Shown here: piece after piece, positions 43,755 to 52,390 of the stretch
Position numbering within the stretch: the first letter of the stretch is position 1
Layout of the letters: each line of letters opens with the position of its first letter
Assembly: GCA_944387545.1 (NCBI GenBank)
Contig: CALXFE010000002.1
Span: 1-64,000 of the forward strand
Direction: 5' to 3'
From: an uncultured Clostridia bacterium
GTDB lineage: Bacteria; Bacillota; Clostridia; TANB77; CAG-508
DNA: 64,000 nt
Notes under the pieces: model-generated
What the model was told of the DNA's origin: nothing
Databases searched by the model: none
The model's input: only the letters and a program-made list of their open reading frames with translations
Position numbers and translations under genes: made by a program

Positions 43755-43784
43755 AATTGAAGATGTTAAACATCTTCAATTTTT
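43755..43784. terminator. bidirectional terminator between LPKTG gene and sortase
   Basis: AATTGAAGATGTT and its complement AACATCTTCAATT form the stem, followed by T residues. It overlaps the 3' end of the sortase gene. Confidence 0.8.
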
Positions 43785-44476
43785 GCTTTTATAATGATTC
43801 TATTACCATTAAAATTATTACAAGTAACCAATGTTAATTCAAAAGAATCTGTAAGTGTATCATATACAGGAGACAAATCATCAGATTTTACTTCATAATT
43901 TTTAATGACAGAATATATATATTTATTATCAGAAATATCATATAAAAATATTTTATCACGAATATTTAATTGTCTAATTTTACTAAAGAATTTAGAATTA
44001 TCATAATTATGTCCTGCAATACATAAATTTGAATTTGTGGTATTAGTAGTTAATTCAGAAGGAAAATCTCCATAAAATCGACAAGGAGATGTTTGAAGTA
44101 AGTCATCACTTAATTCATTGAAAATAGGATAAGAAATATTTAAACTTGGAATTTCTATAACACCAATAATAGAATCTGGCTCAAGAGGAACGATTTCATC
44201 TGAAATACCATTCTTATTATCGTTATGATTAGAATATAATTTGGTTATACTATAATTATTAATTAATAAGTTTGAAAAATTTTCTTTATTATTTAATGAT
44301 ATTTTATAATATATAAATAGAGAAATGATAATCAAAATAGCTAGCATAGAGAGAAAAAACTGAATATTAAATATTTTTTTATAAATCTTTTTTGTGGAAG
44401 GTGTTTCTTGCGCATTATTCATATCTTTTGAATTGTCAACATTTTTATTGAAATCAATATTTATAATTTGATTCAT
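43766..44476 (-). CDS. sortase
   Basis: A 236-residue membrane-bound transpeptidase. An N-terminal helix (FFLSMLAILIIISLFIYY) is followed by the sortase barrel. CIAGHNYDNSKFF carries the catalytic His, LTLVTCNNFNGNRIII the Cys and Arg. PDSIIGVIEIPSLNISYPI is the usual domain opening. The class (D or B-like) is not certain. It should anchor the LPKTG protein encoded opposite and perhaps the LPKAG protein at 14856-16208. Confidence 0.92.
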   Translation of the reverse strand: MNQIINIDFNKNVDNSKDMNNAQETPSTKKIYKKIFNIQFFLSMLAILIIISLFIYYKISLNNKENFSNLLINNYSITKLYSNHNDNKNGISDEIVPLEPDSIIGVIEIPSLNISYPIFNELSDDLLQTSPCRFYGDFPSELTTNTTNSNLCIAGHNYDNSKFFSKIRQLNIRDKIFLYDISDNKYIYSVIKNYEVKSDDLSPVYDTLTDSFELTLVTCNNFNGNRIIIKAKIEDV

Positions 44477-44586
44477 GATTTATCCTCCCATTATGTTTAT
44501 CTAAATTTATCTTATTTAATAGTATTTCCGAATAAAAATAAAATATGAGATTTAAAAATATTAAAAAATGGAAAATTATATTTTAC

Positions 44587-44632
44587 TTGACAAATAAAAA
44601 ATAGCGTATTAAAATAGTTAGGCAACGAACTA
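44587..44632 (+). promoter_or_regulatory. promoter and candidate MarR operator
   Basis: TTGACA (44587-44592) and TAAAAT (44610-44615) are separated by 17 nt. TAGTTAGGCAACGAACTA (44615-44632) has TAGTT/AACTA arms and covers the -10 end and start site. Autorepression of the MarR gene and exporter is the natural reading. Confidence 0.65.
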
Positions 44633-44646
44633 AAAGAGGTGTTGGT

Positions 44647-45090
44647 ATGGGGAAAAATGAAATTGGAAAATATATTCAAATTGTTTCTAGACAATTAAAA
44701 AGAAATATGGACGAAACATTAAGCAAATACAATGTGACAGGGGTACAATCGATGCTGATAGGATATATTTATAAAAAATCAAAACAAGGAGAAGTCTTTG
44801 CCAAAGATATTGAAGAAGAATTTGATATGAGAAAAGCAACTGTTACAGGAATTATACAATTAATGGAAAGCAACGGACTTATCATAAGAAAAGCAAAACA
44901 AGGAGATTGTAGATTAAAAAGTATTGCGTTAACCCCAAGAGCATTACAAATAGAAAAAATTGCAAAAAAACAAATTAACATAACGGAAAAAGAGATAGTA
45001 AAAGAAATGACAAAAGAAGAACAAGAAATCTTTTTAAAATTGTTGAAAAAGGCCTCATATAATTTATGTAATTTGGAAGTCAAAAAATAA
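44647..45090 (+). CDS. MarR-family transcriptional regulator
   Basis: A 147-residue winged-helix dimer. DIEEEFDMRKATVTGIIQLMESNGLI is the recognition helix region and AKQGDCRLKSIALTPRA the wing. It stands directly upstream of two ABC exporter genes, a layout common for multidrug exporters controlled by their own MarR repressor. RBS AAGAGGTGTTGGT. Confidence 0.93.
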   Translation: MGKNEIGKYIQIVSRQLKRNMDETLSKYNVTGVQSMLIGYIYKKSKQGEVFAKDIEEEFDMRKATVTGIIQLMESNGLIIRKAKQGDCRLKSIALTPRALQIEKIAKKQINITEKEIVKEMTKEEQEIFLKLLKKASYNLCNLEVKK

Positions 45091-45163
45091 AAGAGAAAGA
45101 AGTTTTTTACTTAAAAATTACTTAAAATATCTTTTAGGGGAATATAAAAGAAAGGAGAGAAAT

Positions 45164-46933
45164 ATGTTTAAAAAATTAGCAAGTTATATTAAAGAATACA
45201 AAAAAGAGACTATATTAACACCTATTTTTGTTGTTTTAGAAGTGGTTATGGAGGTTGTTATTCCATTACTAATGGCAAAAATTATTGATGTCGGAATCCA
45301 AAATGGAGATGTTCACTATATCTTAGAAATGGGTGTATTACTAATTATTTCAGCGATATTATCTTTAACTTTTGGAATGCTATCAGGAAGATTTGCAGCA
45401 AAAGCTTCATCAGGATATGCTAAAAATTTAAGAAAAGCAATGTTTCATAAGGTTCAAGACTATTCATTTGAAAACATAGACAAATTTTCAACCTCAAGTT
45501 TAGTGACACGTATGACAACTGATGTTACTAATGTGCAAATGGCTTTCCAAATGATTATCAGAATTTTGGTTAGAGGACCAATTATGATGATATTTGCTTT
45601 GTTAATGGTTATGTCTATTAGTTTGAAATTGTCAGCTGTCTTTTTCGTAGCCATACCAGTTTTAGGAGCTATATTGTTCTACATAGCCATAAAAGCACAT
45701 CCTAATTTCGAAAGAGTATTTAAAAAATATGATAAATTAAATCGAGTTGTGCAAGAAAATGTATCTGCCATTAGAGTTGTAAAAGCCTATGTCAGAGAAT
45801 CTTTTGAAGAAAAGAAATTCAAAGAAGTCAATGATGAAGTATATGATAATTTCAAAAAAGCAGAAAAAATTGTTGCATTTAATGGACCTGTTATGCAATT
45901 TACCATTTATACTTGTATTTTATTAATCTCATGGATTGGTACACAATTAATTGTTGGTGGAGAAATGGGAACAGGACAATTATCAAGTATTATTACATAT
46001 GCATGGCAAATCCTTGCAAGTTTGATGATGTTATCTTTTGTATTTGTTATGATTATCATGGCACAATCATCAGCAGAAAGAATTATAGAAGTTATTGATG
46101 AAGAACCAACCATAAAAGATAAAGAAAATCCAGTAACAGAAGTAAAAGACGGTTCTATCAAATTTGAAAATGTTAGTTTTCAATATAGTGATGAAGAGAA
46201 AGATGATAAATTTGCACTGGAAAATATTAATTTAGATATTAAAGCAGGAGAAACCATAGGAATTATTGGTGGAACAGGAAGTTCAAAATCAACACTTGTA
46301 CAATTAATACCAAGATTATATGATGTCACAAAAGGAAGCATCAAAGTAGGAGGCGTTGATGTTAAAGATTATGAAATTCACGCTTTAAGAGATGCTGTAG
46401 CTATGGTATTACAAAAAAATGTGTTATTTTCAGGAACAATTGCTGAAAACTTAAGATGGGGAAATAAAGAAGCAGATCAAGAAGAATTAGAAGAAGCGTG
46501 TAAATTAGCACAAGCAGATGGATTTATTAAAGAATTCCCTAGCAAATATGAGACTGTACTAGATCAAGGTGGTACAAATGTTTCGGGAGGACAAAAACAA
46601 AGAATTTGTATTGCAAGAGCAATGCTAAAGAAACCAAAAATATTAATTTTAGATGATTCAACAAGTGCAGTTGATACCAAAACAGATGCGTTAATTCGTA
46701 AAGCATTTAGAGAAGAAATTCCAAATACAACCAAAATTATTATTGCACAGAGAGTTTCTTCAGTTGAAGATGCAGATAAAATTATCGTTTTAAATGATGG
46801 AAAAATAGATGGAATTGGAACATCAGAAGAATTACTAAAAACAAATGAAATTTATAGAGAAGTATATGAATCACAGATGAAAGGAGGAGACGAAGATGGA
46901 GAAAGTGAAGGGCAAGAAAAGAAAGACAATTAA
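45164..46933 (+). CDS. heterodimeric ABC exporter subunit 1 (permease-ATPase)
   Basis: A 589-residue half-transporter with six membrane helices (residues ~15-310) and an ATPase domain. Walker A reads GGTGSSKSTL: the Gly before Lys is Ser, a substitution that recurs in this exporter subfamily. Signature NVSGGQKQRICIARA and Walker B ILILDDSTSAVD follow; the residue after Walker B is Asp rather than Glu, marking the degenerate site of a heterodimer. It overlaps subunit 2 by 38 nt. Confidence 0.94.
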   Translation: MFKKLASYIKEYKKETILTPIFVVLEVVMEVVIPLLMAKIIDVGIQNGDVHYILEMGVLLIISAILSLTFGMLSGRFAAKASSGYAKNLRKAMFHKVQDYSFENIDKFSTSSLVTRMTTDVTNVQMAFQMIIRILVRGPIMMIFALLMVMSISLKLSAVFFVAIPVLGAILFYIAIKAHPNFERVFKKYDKLNRVVQENVSAIRVVKAYVRESFEEKKFKEVNDEVYDNFKKAEKIVAFNGPVMQFTIYTCILLISWIGTQLIVGGEMGTGQLSSIITYAWQILASLMMLSFVFVMIIMAQSSAERIIEVIDEEPTIKDKENPVTEVKDGSIKFENVSFQYSDEEKDDKFALENINLDIKAGETIGIIGGTGSSKSTLVQLIPRLYDVTKGSIKVGGVDVKDYEIHALRDAVAMVLQKNVLFSGTIAENLRWGNKEADQEELEEACKLAQADGFIKEFPSKYETVLDQGGTNVSGGQKQRICIARAMLKKPKILILDDSTSAVDTKTDALIRKAFREEIPNTTKIIIAQRVSSVEDADKIIVLNDGKIDGIGTSEELLKTNEIYREVYESQMKGGDEDGESEGQEKKDN

Positions 46934-48758
46934 AAGATTATTGAAATATGTAACTGAAAATTATAAATTACAATTAGCAGTGGTTTTAGTTAGTATTATC
47001 ATTAGTGCTTTAGTAGGTGTACTTGGTACGCAATTTATCAAATACTTAATTGATGATTTTATTACACCACTTTTAGGAAATGAGTCTCCAGATTATTCAG
47101 CATTATTAAATGTGATTATGATAATGGCAGTTATCTATTTAGTAGGTGTGGTTTGTACATTTACATATAACCGATTAATGGTTAATATATCACAAGGTGT
47201 TTTAAATAAAATTCGTACACAAATGTTTAATCATATGCAAAAATTACCAATCAGATATTTTGATAGCAGAACACATGGAGACATTATGAGTACATATACA
47301 AATGACGTAGATACACTAAGACAAATGTTAAGCCAAAGTATTCCTCAAGTATTTTCAGCTTGTGTTTCTATGGTAGCTGTACTATTTGCAATGCTTGCAA
47401 CCAATATCTATTTAACACTTGTGGTATTAGCAATGGTTATATTGATGGTATTTGTTTCTAGATATTTAGGAGGAAACAGTTCAAGATTCTTCGTTAAGCA
47501 ACAAGAAGATATTGGAAAAGTCAATGGATACATTGAAGAAATGATGGAAGGACAAAAAGTTGTCAAAGTGTTTAATTATGAAGAAGATTCAAAAGCAAAA
47601 TTTGATGACTTAAACGAAGAATTATGTGATAGTATGACAAAAGCCAATATGTATGCTAATATTTTAATGCCTTGTATCATGAATATTGGTAACTTAGGAT
47701 ATGTATTAGTTGCTGTTATTGGTGGTATCTTATCTGTTAATGGCATCTTAACAATTGGTAGTATTGCGGCCTTTTTACAATATGTAAAAGCCTTCACAAA
47801 CCCATTAGGTCAAGTTTCTCAACAAATGAACTCTATCATTATGGCACTAGCTGGTGCTGAAAGAATCTTTGATCTAATTGACCAAGAAGAAGAGGTGGAT
47901 GAGGGATATGTAACATTAGTTAATGCAAAAATGGAAAATGGAAAAATTGTAGAAGCAGAAGAAAGAACAGGAATGTGGGCATGGAAACATCCACATAAAG
48001 ATGGAAGAATTACCTATACAAGACTTCGTGGTCAAGTAGAATTTGAAAATGTACAATTTGGATATGAACCAAAGAAACGAATTTTACATGATATTAGCTT
48101 AACAGCTAAGGAAGGTCAAAAAGTATCATTTGTTGGTGCAACAGGAGCAGGAAAAACAACGATTACAAACTTAATCAACAGATTTTATGATATACAAGAT
48201 GGAAAAATTCGTTATGATAGAATTAATATTAGAAAAATAAAGAAAGATGACCTAAGAAGATCACTAGGAATGGTATTACAAGATACAAGTCTATTTACAG
48301 GAACCATCAGAGACAATATCCGTTATGGAAAACTAAATGCAACAGATGAAGAGGTTGAAGCAGCTGCAAAATTATCAAATGCAGACAAATTCATTAAACA
48401 TTTACCACATGGATATGATACCATGATAACTGGAAATGGAGAAGGGTTATCACAAGGACAAAGACAACTACTATCCATTGCAAGAGCAGCATTAAACAAT
48501 CCACCAGTATTAATCTTAGATGAAGCAACATCAAGTATTGATACCAGAACAGAAAAAATTGTTCAAGAAGGAATGGATAAACTAATGAAGGGAAGAACCG
48601 TATTTGTTATAGCCCATAGACTTTCTACTATCAAAAATTCAGATTTAATTATGGTATTAGACCATGGTAGAATCATTGAAAGAGGAAACCATAACGAACT
48701 AATTGCCCAAAAAGGAACTTATTATGGTTTATATACAGGTGCAATTGAAATAGATTAA
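46896..48758 (+). CDS. heterodimeric ABC exporter subunit 2 (permease-ATPase)
   Basis: A 620-residue half-transporter. Six membrane helices in the first ~310 residues precede an insertion (residues ~345-370, ENGKIVEAEERTGMWAWKH) and the ATPase domain. Walker A GATGAGKTT is canonical, the signature is GLSQGQRQLLSIARA and Walker B ILDEATSSID has the catalytic Glu. It therefore complements the degenerate site of subunit 1. RBS AAAGGAGGAGACG within the end of subunit 1. Confidence 0.94.
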   Translation: MEKVKGKKRKTIKRLLKYVTENYKLQLAVVLVSIIISALVGVLGTQFIKYLIDDFITPLLGNESPDYSALLNVIMIMAVIYLVGVVCTFTYNRLMVNISQGVLNKIRTQMFNHMQKLPIRYFDSRTHGDIMSTYTNDVDTLRQMLSQSIPQVFSACVSMVAVLFAMLATNIYLTLVVLAMVILMVFVSRYLGGNSSRFFVKQQEDIGKVNGYIEEMMEGQKVVKVFNYEEDSKAKFDDLNEELCDSMTKANMYANILMPCIMNIGNLGYVLVAVIGGILSVNGILTIGSIAAFLQYVKAFTNPLGQVSQQMNSIIMALAGAERIFDLIDQEEEVDEGYVTLVNAKMENGKIVEAEERTGMWAWKHPHKDGRITYTRLRGQVEFENVQFGYEPKKRILHDISLTAKEGQKVSFVGATGAGKTTITNLINRFYDIQDGKIRYDRINIRKIKKDDLRRSLGMVLQDTSLFTGTIRDNIRYGKLNATDEEVEAAAKLSNADKFIKHLPHGYDTMITGNGEGLSQGQRQLLSIARAALNNPPVLILDEATSSIDTRTEKIVQEGMDKLMKGRTVFVIAHRLSTIKNSDLIMVLDHGRIIERGNHNELIAQKGTYYGLYTGAIEID

Positions 48759-48790
48759 TGTCCATTTGGGGACGTTTCTGTTTGGGACAT
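48758..48790. repeat. GGGACGT-type palindromic repeat, copy 1
   Basis: ATGTCC ... GGGACAT encloses GGGGACGTTTCTGTTT. It differs at about one base from the copy at 50180-50212. It begins at the last base of the exporter stop codon. The form recalls REP-type repeats mobilised by Y1 transposases; none is encoded in this window. Confidence 0.8.
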
Positions 48791-48800
48791 TTTTAAACTT

Positions 48801-48835
48801 AACACAGGATAGAGATAACCTATTCTGTGTTTTTT
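48801..48835 (+). terminator. terminator after the ABC exporter
   Basis: AACACAGGATAG pairs with CTATTCTGTGTT (one G-T wobble), followed by T residues. Confidence 0.88.
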
Positions 48836-48944
48836 ATGTATAGAAAAGCACTAGAAATTTAAGGGAAAATCCGTTTATAAGGTGTACAAAAAGGTATTCT
48901 TATGATAAAATACAAAAGGAAAAATGAAATGAGAATATTCATAA

Positions 48945-48966
48945 ATGCAATTATATATAATTGCAT
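48945..48966. promoter_or_regulatory. 22-bp perfect palindrome upstream of fprA
   Basis: ATGCAATTATA followed by its exact complement TATAATTGCAT, further flanked by ATTCAT and ATGAAT. It is 44 nt before the flavodiiron gene. It could be a repressor operator or an mRNA hairpin. Confidence 0.6.
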
Positions 48967-49010
48967 ACTTGATGAATGAAAGGAATTTAATAAGAAAGGA
49001 AGAATGAAAA

Positions 49011-50174
49011 ATGAGTGATATGACAATTTCAAAGGATATGATTCATATTGGAGCAGGTGATAAACATATAAACATATTTGAGAATCAATATGTCTTAAAA
49101 AATGGAATGAGTTATAATTCTTATTTAATTAAAGATGAGAAAAATGTTGTATTAGATACAATTGATGAAAAATTAACAGATACATGGATAGAAAATCTAG
49201 AAAAGGCACTAAATGGAGAAGAACCAGATTATCTAATTGTTTCCCACATGGAGCCAGACCATGCATATAATATAGGGGTATTGGCAAAAAAATATCCAGA
49301 AATGAAAGTAGTCGGAAATCAACTTACCTTTAATATGCTTTCAAATTTCTTTAAAGAAATTGATTTTTCAAATAGGAAATTTGTTGTTATGGAAGGAGAT
49401 GTACTAGACATTGGAAAACATAAGTTACAATTCTTTATGGCACCAATGGTACATTGGCCAGAAGTTATGGTAACCTATGAACAAACAGAAAAAATTCTAT
49501 TTTCAGCAGATGCATTCGGAAAATTTGGAGCATTAGATGTAGAAGAAGAATGGGAAAGTGAAGCCAGAAGATATTACTTTGGAATTGTTGGAAAATATGG
49601 AATGCAAGTACAAGCGCTATTGAAAAAAGTAGCAAATCTAGATATTCAAACGATATGTCCTTTACATGGACCTATTTTAAAAGAAAATTTAGAATATTAT
49701 ATAGATAAATATAATACATGGAGTAGTTATCAGCCAGAAGAAGAAGGCGTATATATAGCTTGTAGTTCTATTTATGGAAACACCTTAAAAGCCGCTAAAA
49801 AAATGGAAGAAATCTTAAAAGAAAAAGGTATAAAAAAAGTTGTTTTAGGAGATTTAACAAAACAAGATTGGGCAGAAGCTGTAGGAGAAGCTTTTAAATA
49901 TTCTCACTTAATTGTAGCATCTTCTAGTTATAATACAGGGCTATTTCCACCTATGAACCAATTCTTAAATCACTTAAAAGAAAGAAGTTATCAAAATAGA
50001 ACGGTAGGAATTATAGAAAATGGTTCATGGGCACCTTCAGCAGGAAAATGTATGAAGGGAATTTTAGAAGAAATGAAAAATATGAATATCATTGAACCAA
50101 TTATTACGATAAAATCAACAATGAGTGATGAAAATATAGCACAAATGGAAGAAATGGCAAATAGTCTTATGTAA
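49011..50174 (+). CDS. fprA: flavodiiron protein FprA (O2/NO reductase)
   Basis: A 387-residue enzyme with a metallo-beta-lactamase-type diiron domain and a C-terminal flavodoxin domain. SHMEPDHAYN has the HxExD di-iron motif; MVHWPEVM, FSADAFGKFG and PLHGPIL hold further ligands. The flavodoxin part has CSSIYGNTLKAA (FMN phosphate loop), SSSYNTGLFPPM and ENGSWAP. It detoxifies oxygen or nitric oxide in strict anaerobes using electrons from rubredoxin or NADH systems. RBS AAGAAAGGAAG. Repeats of the GGGACGT type lie on both sides. Confidence 0.95.
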   Translation: MSDMTISKDMIHIGAGDKHINIFENQYVLKNGMSYNSYLIKDEKNVVLDTIDEKLTDTWIENLEKALNGEEPDYLIVSHMEPDHAYNIGVLAKKYPEMKVVGNQLTFNMLSNFFKEIDFSNRKFVVMEGDVLDIGKHKLQFFMAPMVHWPEVMVTYEQTEKILFSADAFGKFGALDVEEEWESEARRYYFGIVGKYGMQVQALLKKVANLDIQTICPLHGPILKENLEYYIDKYNTWSSYQPEEEGVYIACSSIYGNTLKAAKKMEEILKEKGIKKVVLGDLTKQDWAEAVGEAFKYSHLIVASSSYNTGLFPPMNQFLNHLKERSYQNRTVGIIENGSWAPSAGKCMKGILEEMKNMNIIEPIITIKSTMSDENIAQMEEMANSLM

Positions 50175-50179
50175 TGAAA

Positions 50180-50212
50180 ATGTCCAATTGGGGACGTTTC
50201 TGTTTGGGACAT
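50180..50212. repeat. GGGACGT-type palindromic repeat, copy 2
   Basis: ATGTCC AATT GGGGACGTTTCTGTTT GGGACAT, 6 nt after the fprA stop codon; near-identical to 48758-48790 and in the same orientation. Confidence 0.8.
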
Positions 50213-50248
50213 ATTGATAAACATAAGGAAACATATATTAACGAAATA

Positions 50249-50307
50249 AAAAAATGATTATTGAGAAAAAATTCGCTAAGGAACGAATTTTCCAATAATC
50301 ATTTTTT
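50249..50307. terminator. bidirectional terminator between fprA and the DUF2798 gene
   Basis: AAAAAATGATTATTG pairs with CAATAATCATTTTTT. Inside, AAAAATTCG pairs with CGAATTTT around CTAAGGAA. T runs on both strands. Confidence 0.88.
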
Positions 50308-50322
50308 GAAATATAGAAGAAA

Positions 50323-50823
50323 TTAGTCATTATTTTCATTGGCTAAAACAGAATCTTCTGCCATGTTATTTTTAGATTGGATTGCTCTTAAAATTGCTCT
50401 ACTAATAGGACCAGCAACTAAGATATTTAAGAAAAATGCTGCACAAAAATTTCTAGGCCATCTAATAAAGAATTCATTAAAAATTGTTTGAGCATTATCT
50501 CCACCTAAAAATCCACCAATAATTGTCATTACTAAAGACATTAAAGTAACAATAAAGAAACAATTAAATAGAATGTATGCATTTTTACTATCAGATTTAT
50601 CAACAAATTTTTCTAATAATATATGATTGATTTTTCCAATAACTACATTTTCTAAAATAAAGGCAATGATAAAGGTTACAGGAAAAGCGATAATAGCCGT
50701 TTTTATAGAATTTAAATTAAATCCACTTAGATGAATAGAAATATTTAAAAGCCCCATAAAAAATACCATAATCAAACACATACTAATTCCAAAAATAAGA
50801 CCTTCTTTTTTATTTGTTGGCAT
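50323..50823 (-). CDS. DUF2798-type membrane protein
   Basis: A 166-residue protein with four membrane helices: LIFGISMCLIMVFFMGLLNI, KTAIIAFPVTFIIAFILENV, LFNCFFIVTLMSLVMTIIG and NFCAAFFLNILVAGPI. The helix pairs with IAFPVTFIIAF and RWPRNFCAAFF are typical of DUF2798. Function unknown. Good AGGAGGT binding site on the minus strand. Confidence 0.82.
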   Translation of the reverse strand: MPTNKKEGLIFGISMCLIMVFFMGLLNISIHLSGFNLNSIKTAIIAFPVTFIIAFILENVVIGKINHILLEKFVDKSDSKNAYILFNCFFIVTLMSLVMTIIGGFLGGDNAQTIFNEFFIRWPRNFCAAFFLNILVAGPISRAILRAIQSKNNMAEDSVLANENND

Positions 50824-50969
50824 AACATAACCTCCTTTCTTACATAAAAATAACGTGTAACAAAACTGGATTTACGCCACTAAAGCTACGCGTTTACATA
50901 CTTATATATTATATCATATTTGGAAAATTGATGTAATAGTAAATTTTAAAAAAATCAAAAAATTTTTTC

Positions 50970-51041
50970 TTGTGTATAAAATATGAAAATGATATAATGC
51001 TGTCAAATGGGATGAACTTTAAAGACTTTCCTTAAAGTTCA
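50970..51041 (+). promoter_or_regulatory. promoter and leader hairpin of the 51065 gene
   Basis: TTGTGT (50970-50975) and TATAAT (50993-50998) with a 17-nt spacer. The leader holds a 10-bp hairpin TGAACTTTAA (51013-51022) / TTAAAGTTCA (51032-51041), not followed by T residues. Confidence 0.65.
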
Positions 51042-51064
51042 CAAAAACGAAGGTTGGTGATTTT

Positions 51065-51250
51065 ATGTCACATAAAAAAATGGAAACAGGATTAATTGTA
51101 ATAAAACATTCAAAATTTGATAAAATAAGAAGAGGTCTGATGATGTTTTTTTATGGAAAAGATTATAAAATATTTGAGAATTACCAACAACTAATAAAAG
51201 TAAATAGACCAAAAAATATTATTATTCCAAAAGAAATCAAAGACCATTAA
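51065..51250 (+). CDS. small basic protein of unknown function, 61 aa
   Basis: A 61-residue basic protein (KIRRGLMMFFYGKDYKIF in the middle). It is read from GAAGGTTGGTG behind its own promoter and ends 20 nt before the bile-salt-hydrolase-like gene. No motif recognised. Coupling to the hydrolase gene is likely, function is not. Confidence 0.65.
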   Translation: MSHKKMETGLIVIKHSKFDKIRRGLMMFFYGKDYKIFENYQQLIKVNRPKNIIIPKEIKDH

Positions 51251-51270
51251 AATAAATGAAAGGTGAAAAT

Positions 51271-52245
51271 ATGTGTACTTGTATGACATTTAAAACAAAA
51301 GATGTTTATTTTGGAAGAAATTTAGATTTAGAATCTAATTTTGGAGAAAAAGTGATCGTAACACCTAGGAATTATGAATTTATTTTGAAGAACAATGAAA
51401 AAATGAAAACAAAGTATGCCATGATAGGAATGGGAACGATTATAGAGGGATATCCATTATATGCAGATAGCGGAAATGAAAAAGGGCTATGTATGGCAGG
51501 ATTATATTTTCCAGGAAATGCGGTCTATTTTGATGAAAAAGAAAATGTTATCAATATAGCTTCATTCGAATTGATTCCATGGTGTTTAGGAAATTTTTCA
51601 AGTATAGCAGAATTAAGAAACGTATTAGAAAAGATAAATATAACCAACCAACCAATTCAGAAAAATATACCAGTAGTAGATTTACATTGGATGATTAGTG
51701 ATGAAAAAGAATGTATTGTATTAGAACAAACGAATAACGGATTACAAATTTATGATAATCCTTATGGTGTTTTAACCAATAATCCACCTTTTGGTTATCA
51801 TGATATCAATATAAATAATTATATGAATATATCTGCTAAATTTCCAACCAATACATTTTCAAGAGAAATTCCTTTGAAACCATATGGACAAGGAATGGGA
51901 ATGATAGGATTACCAGGAGATGCCACACCAGTTTCTAGATTTGTGAGGACAGTATTTTATAAATTTAATTCAATAACAGATGAAGATGAAGAAAGTTCTA
52001 TTTCTCAATTTTTTCATATCTTAGATGCTGTTTCCATGATAAAGGGGAGTGTTATCACCAAAGAAAATCACTATGATATGACAACCTATTCTTCTTGTAT
52101 GAATGCAAGCAAAGGCGTATACTACTTTAAAACTTACTATAATAATCAAATCAATGTAGTTTCATTAAATGAAAAAAATAAGAATGAAGATACATTGCAA
52201 ATCTATGAATTACCCAAAAGACAACATATACAATATTTAAATTGA
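51271..52245 (+). CDS. choloylglycine hydrolase family protein (bile salt hydrolase-like)
   Basis: A 324-residue Ntn hydrolase. Starting at 51271 the protein reads MCTCMTFKT, so Cys2 becomes the N-terminal nucleophile after Met removal. GRNLDLESNF provides the conserved Arg and Asp. NPYGVLTNNPPF carries the Asn, and TPVSRFVRTVF the final Arg. Length equals bile salt hydrolases. The motif GVLTNNPPF and loop lengths favour bile-salt over penicillin V hydrolysis, but specificity cannot be fixed. Bile deconjugation would fit a gut organism. RBS AAAGGTGAAAAT excludes the earlier in-frame ATG. Confidence 0.9.
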   Translation: MCTCMTFKTKDVYFGRNLDLESNFGEKVIVTPRNYEFILKNNEKMKTKYAMIGMGTIIEGYPLYADSGNEKGLCMAGLYFPGNAVYFDEKENVINIASFELIPWCLGNFSSIAELRNVLEKINITNQPIQKNIPVVDLHWMISDEKECIVLEQTNNGLQIYDNPYGVLTNNPPFGYHDININNYMNISAKFPTNTFSREIPLKPYGQGMGMIGLPGDATPVSRFVRTVFYKFNSITDEDEESSISQFFHILDAVSMIKGSVITKENHYDMTTYSSCMNASKGVYYFKTYYNNQINVVSLNEKNKNEDTLQIYELPKRQHIQYLN

Positions 52246-52249
52246 AATG

Positions 52250-52290
52250 AAAGATGATTTGTCAAAAATAAGGCAAATACATCTTTTTTT
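52250..52290 (+). terminator. terminator after the bile-salt-hydrolase-like gene
   Basis: AAAGATG-A-TTTG pairs with CAAA-TA-CATCTTT, followed by T residues. Confidence 0.8.
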
Positions 52291-52390
52291 CTTTGGAATA
52301 ATGAAAAATCTAAAAAAAGATGATATAATAAAATATAGTAATGATTAACCAGTATCATAGGTATAAAAAAAATATAAGAGAGGAAAGAAA

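Noticed and set aside
46270..46300. Ser in place of Gly in the Walker A of exporter subunit 1 as a damaging mutation
   Set aside because: GGTGSSK occurs widely in this exporter subfamily, and the partner subunit has a normal site.
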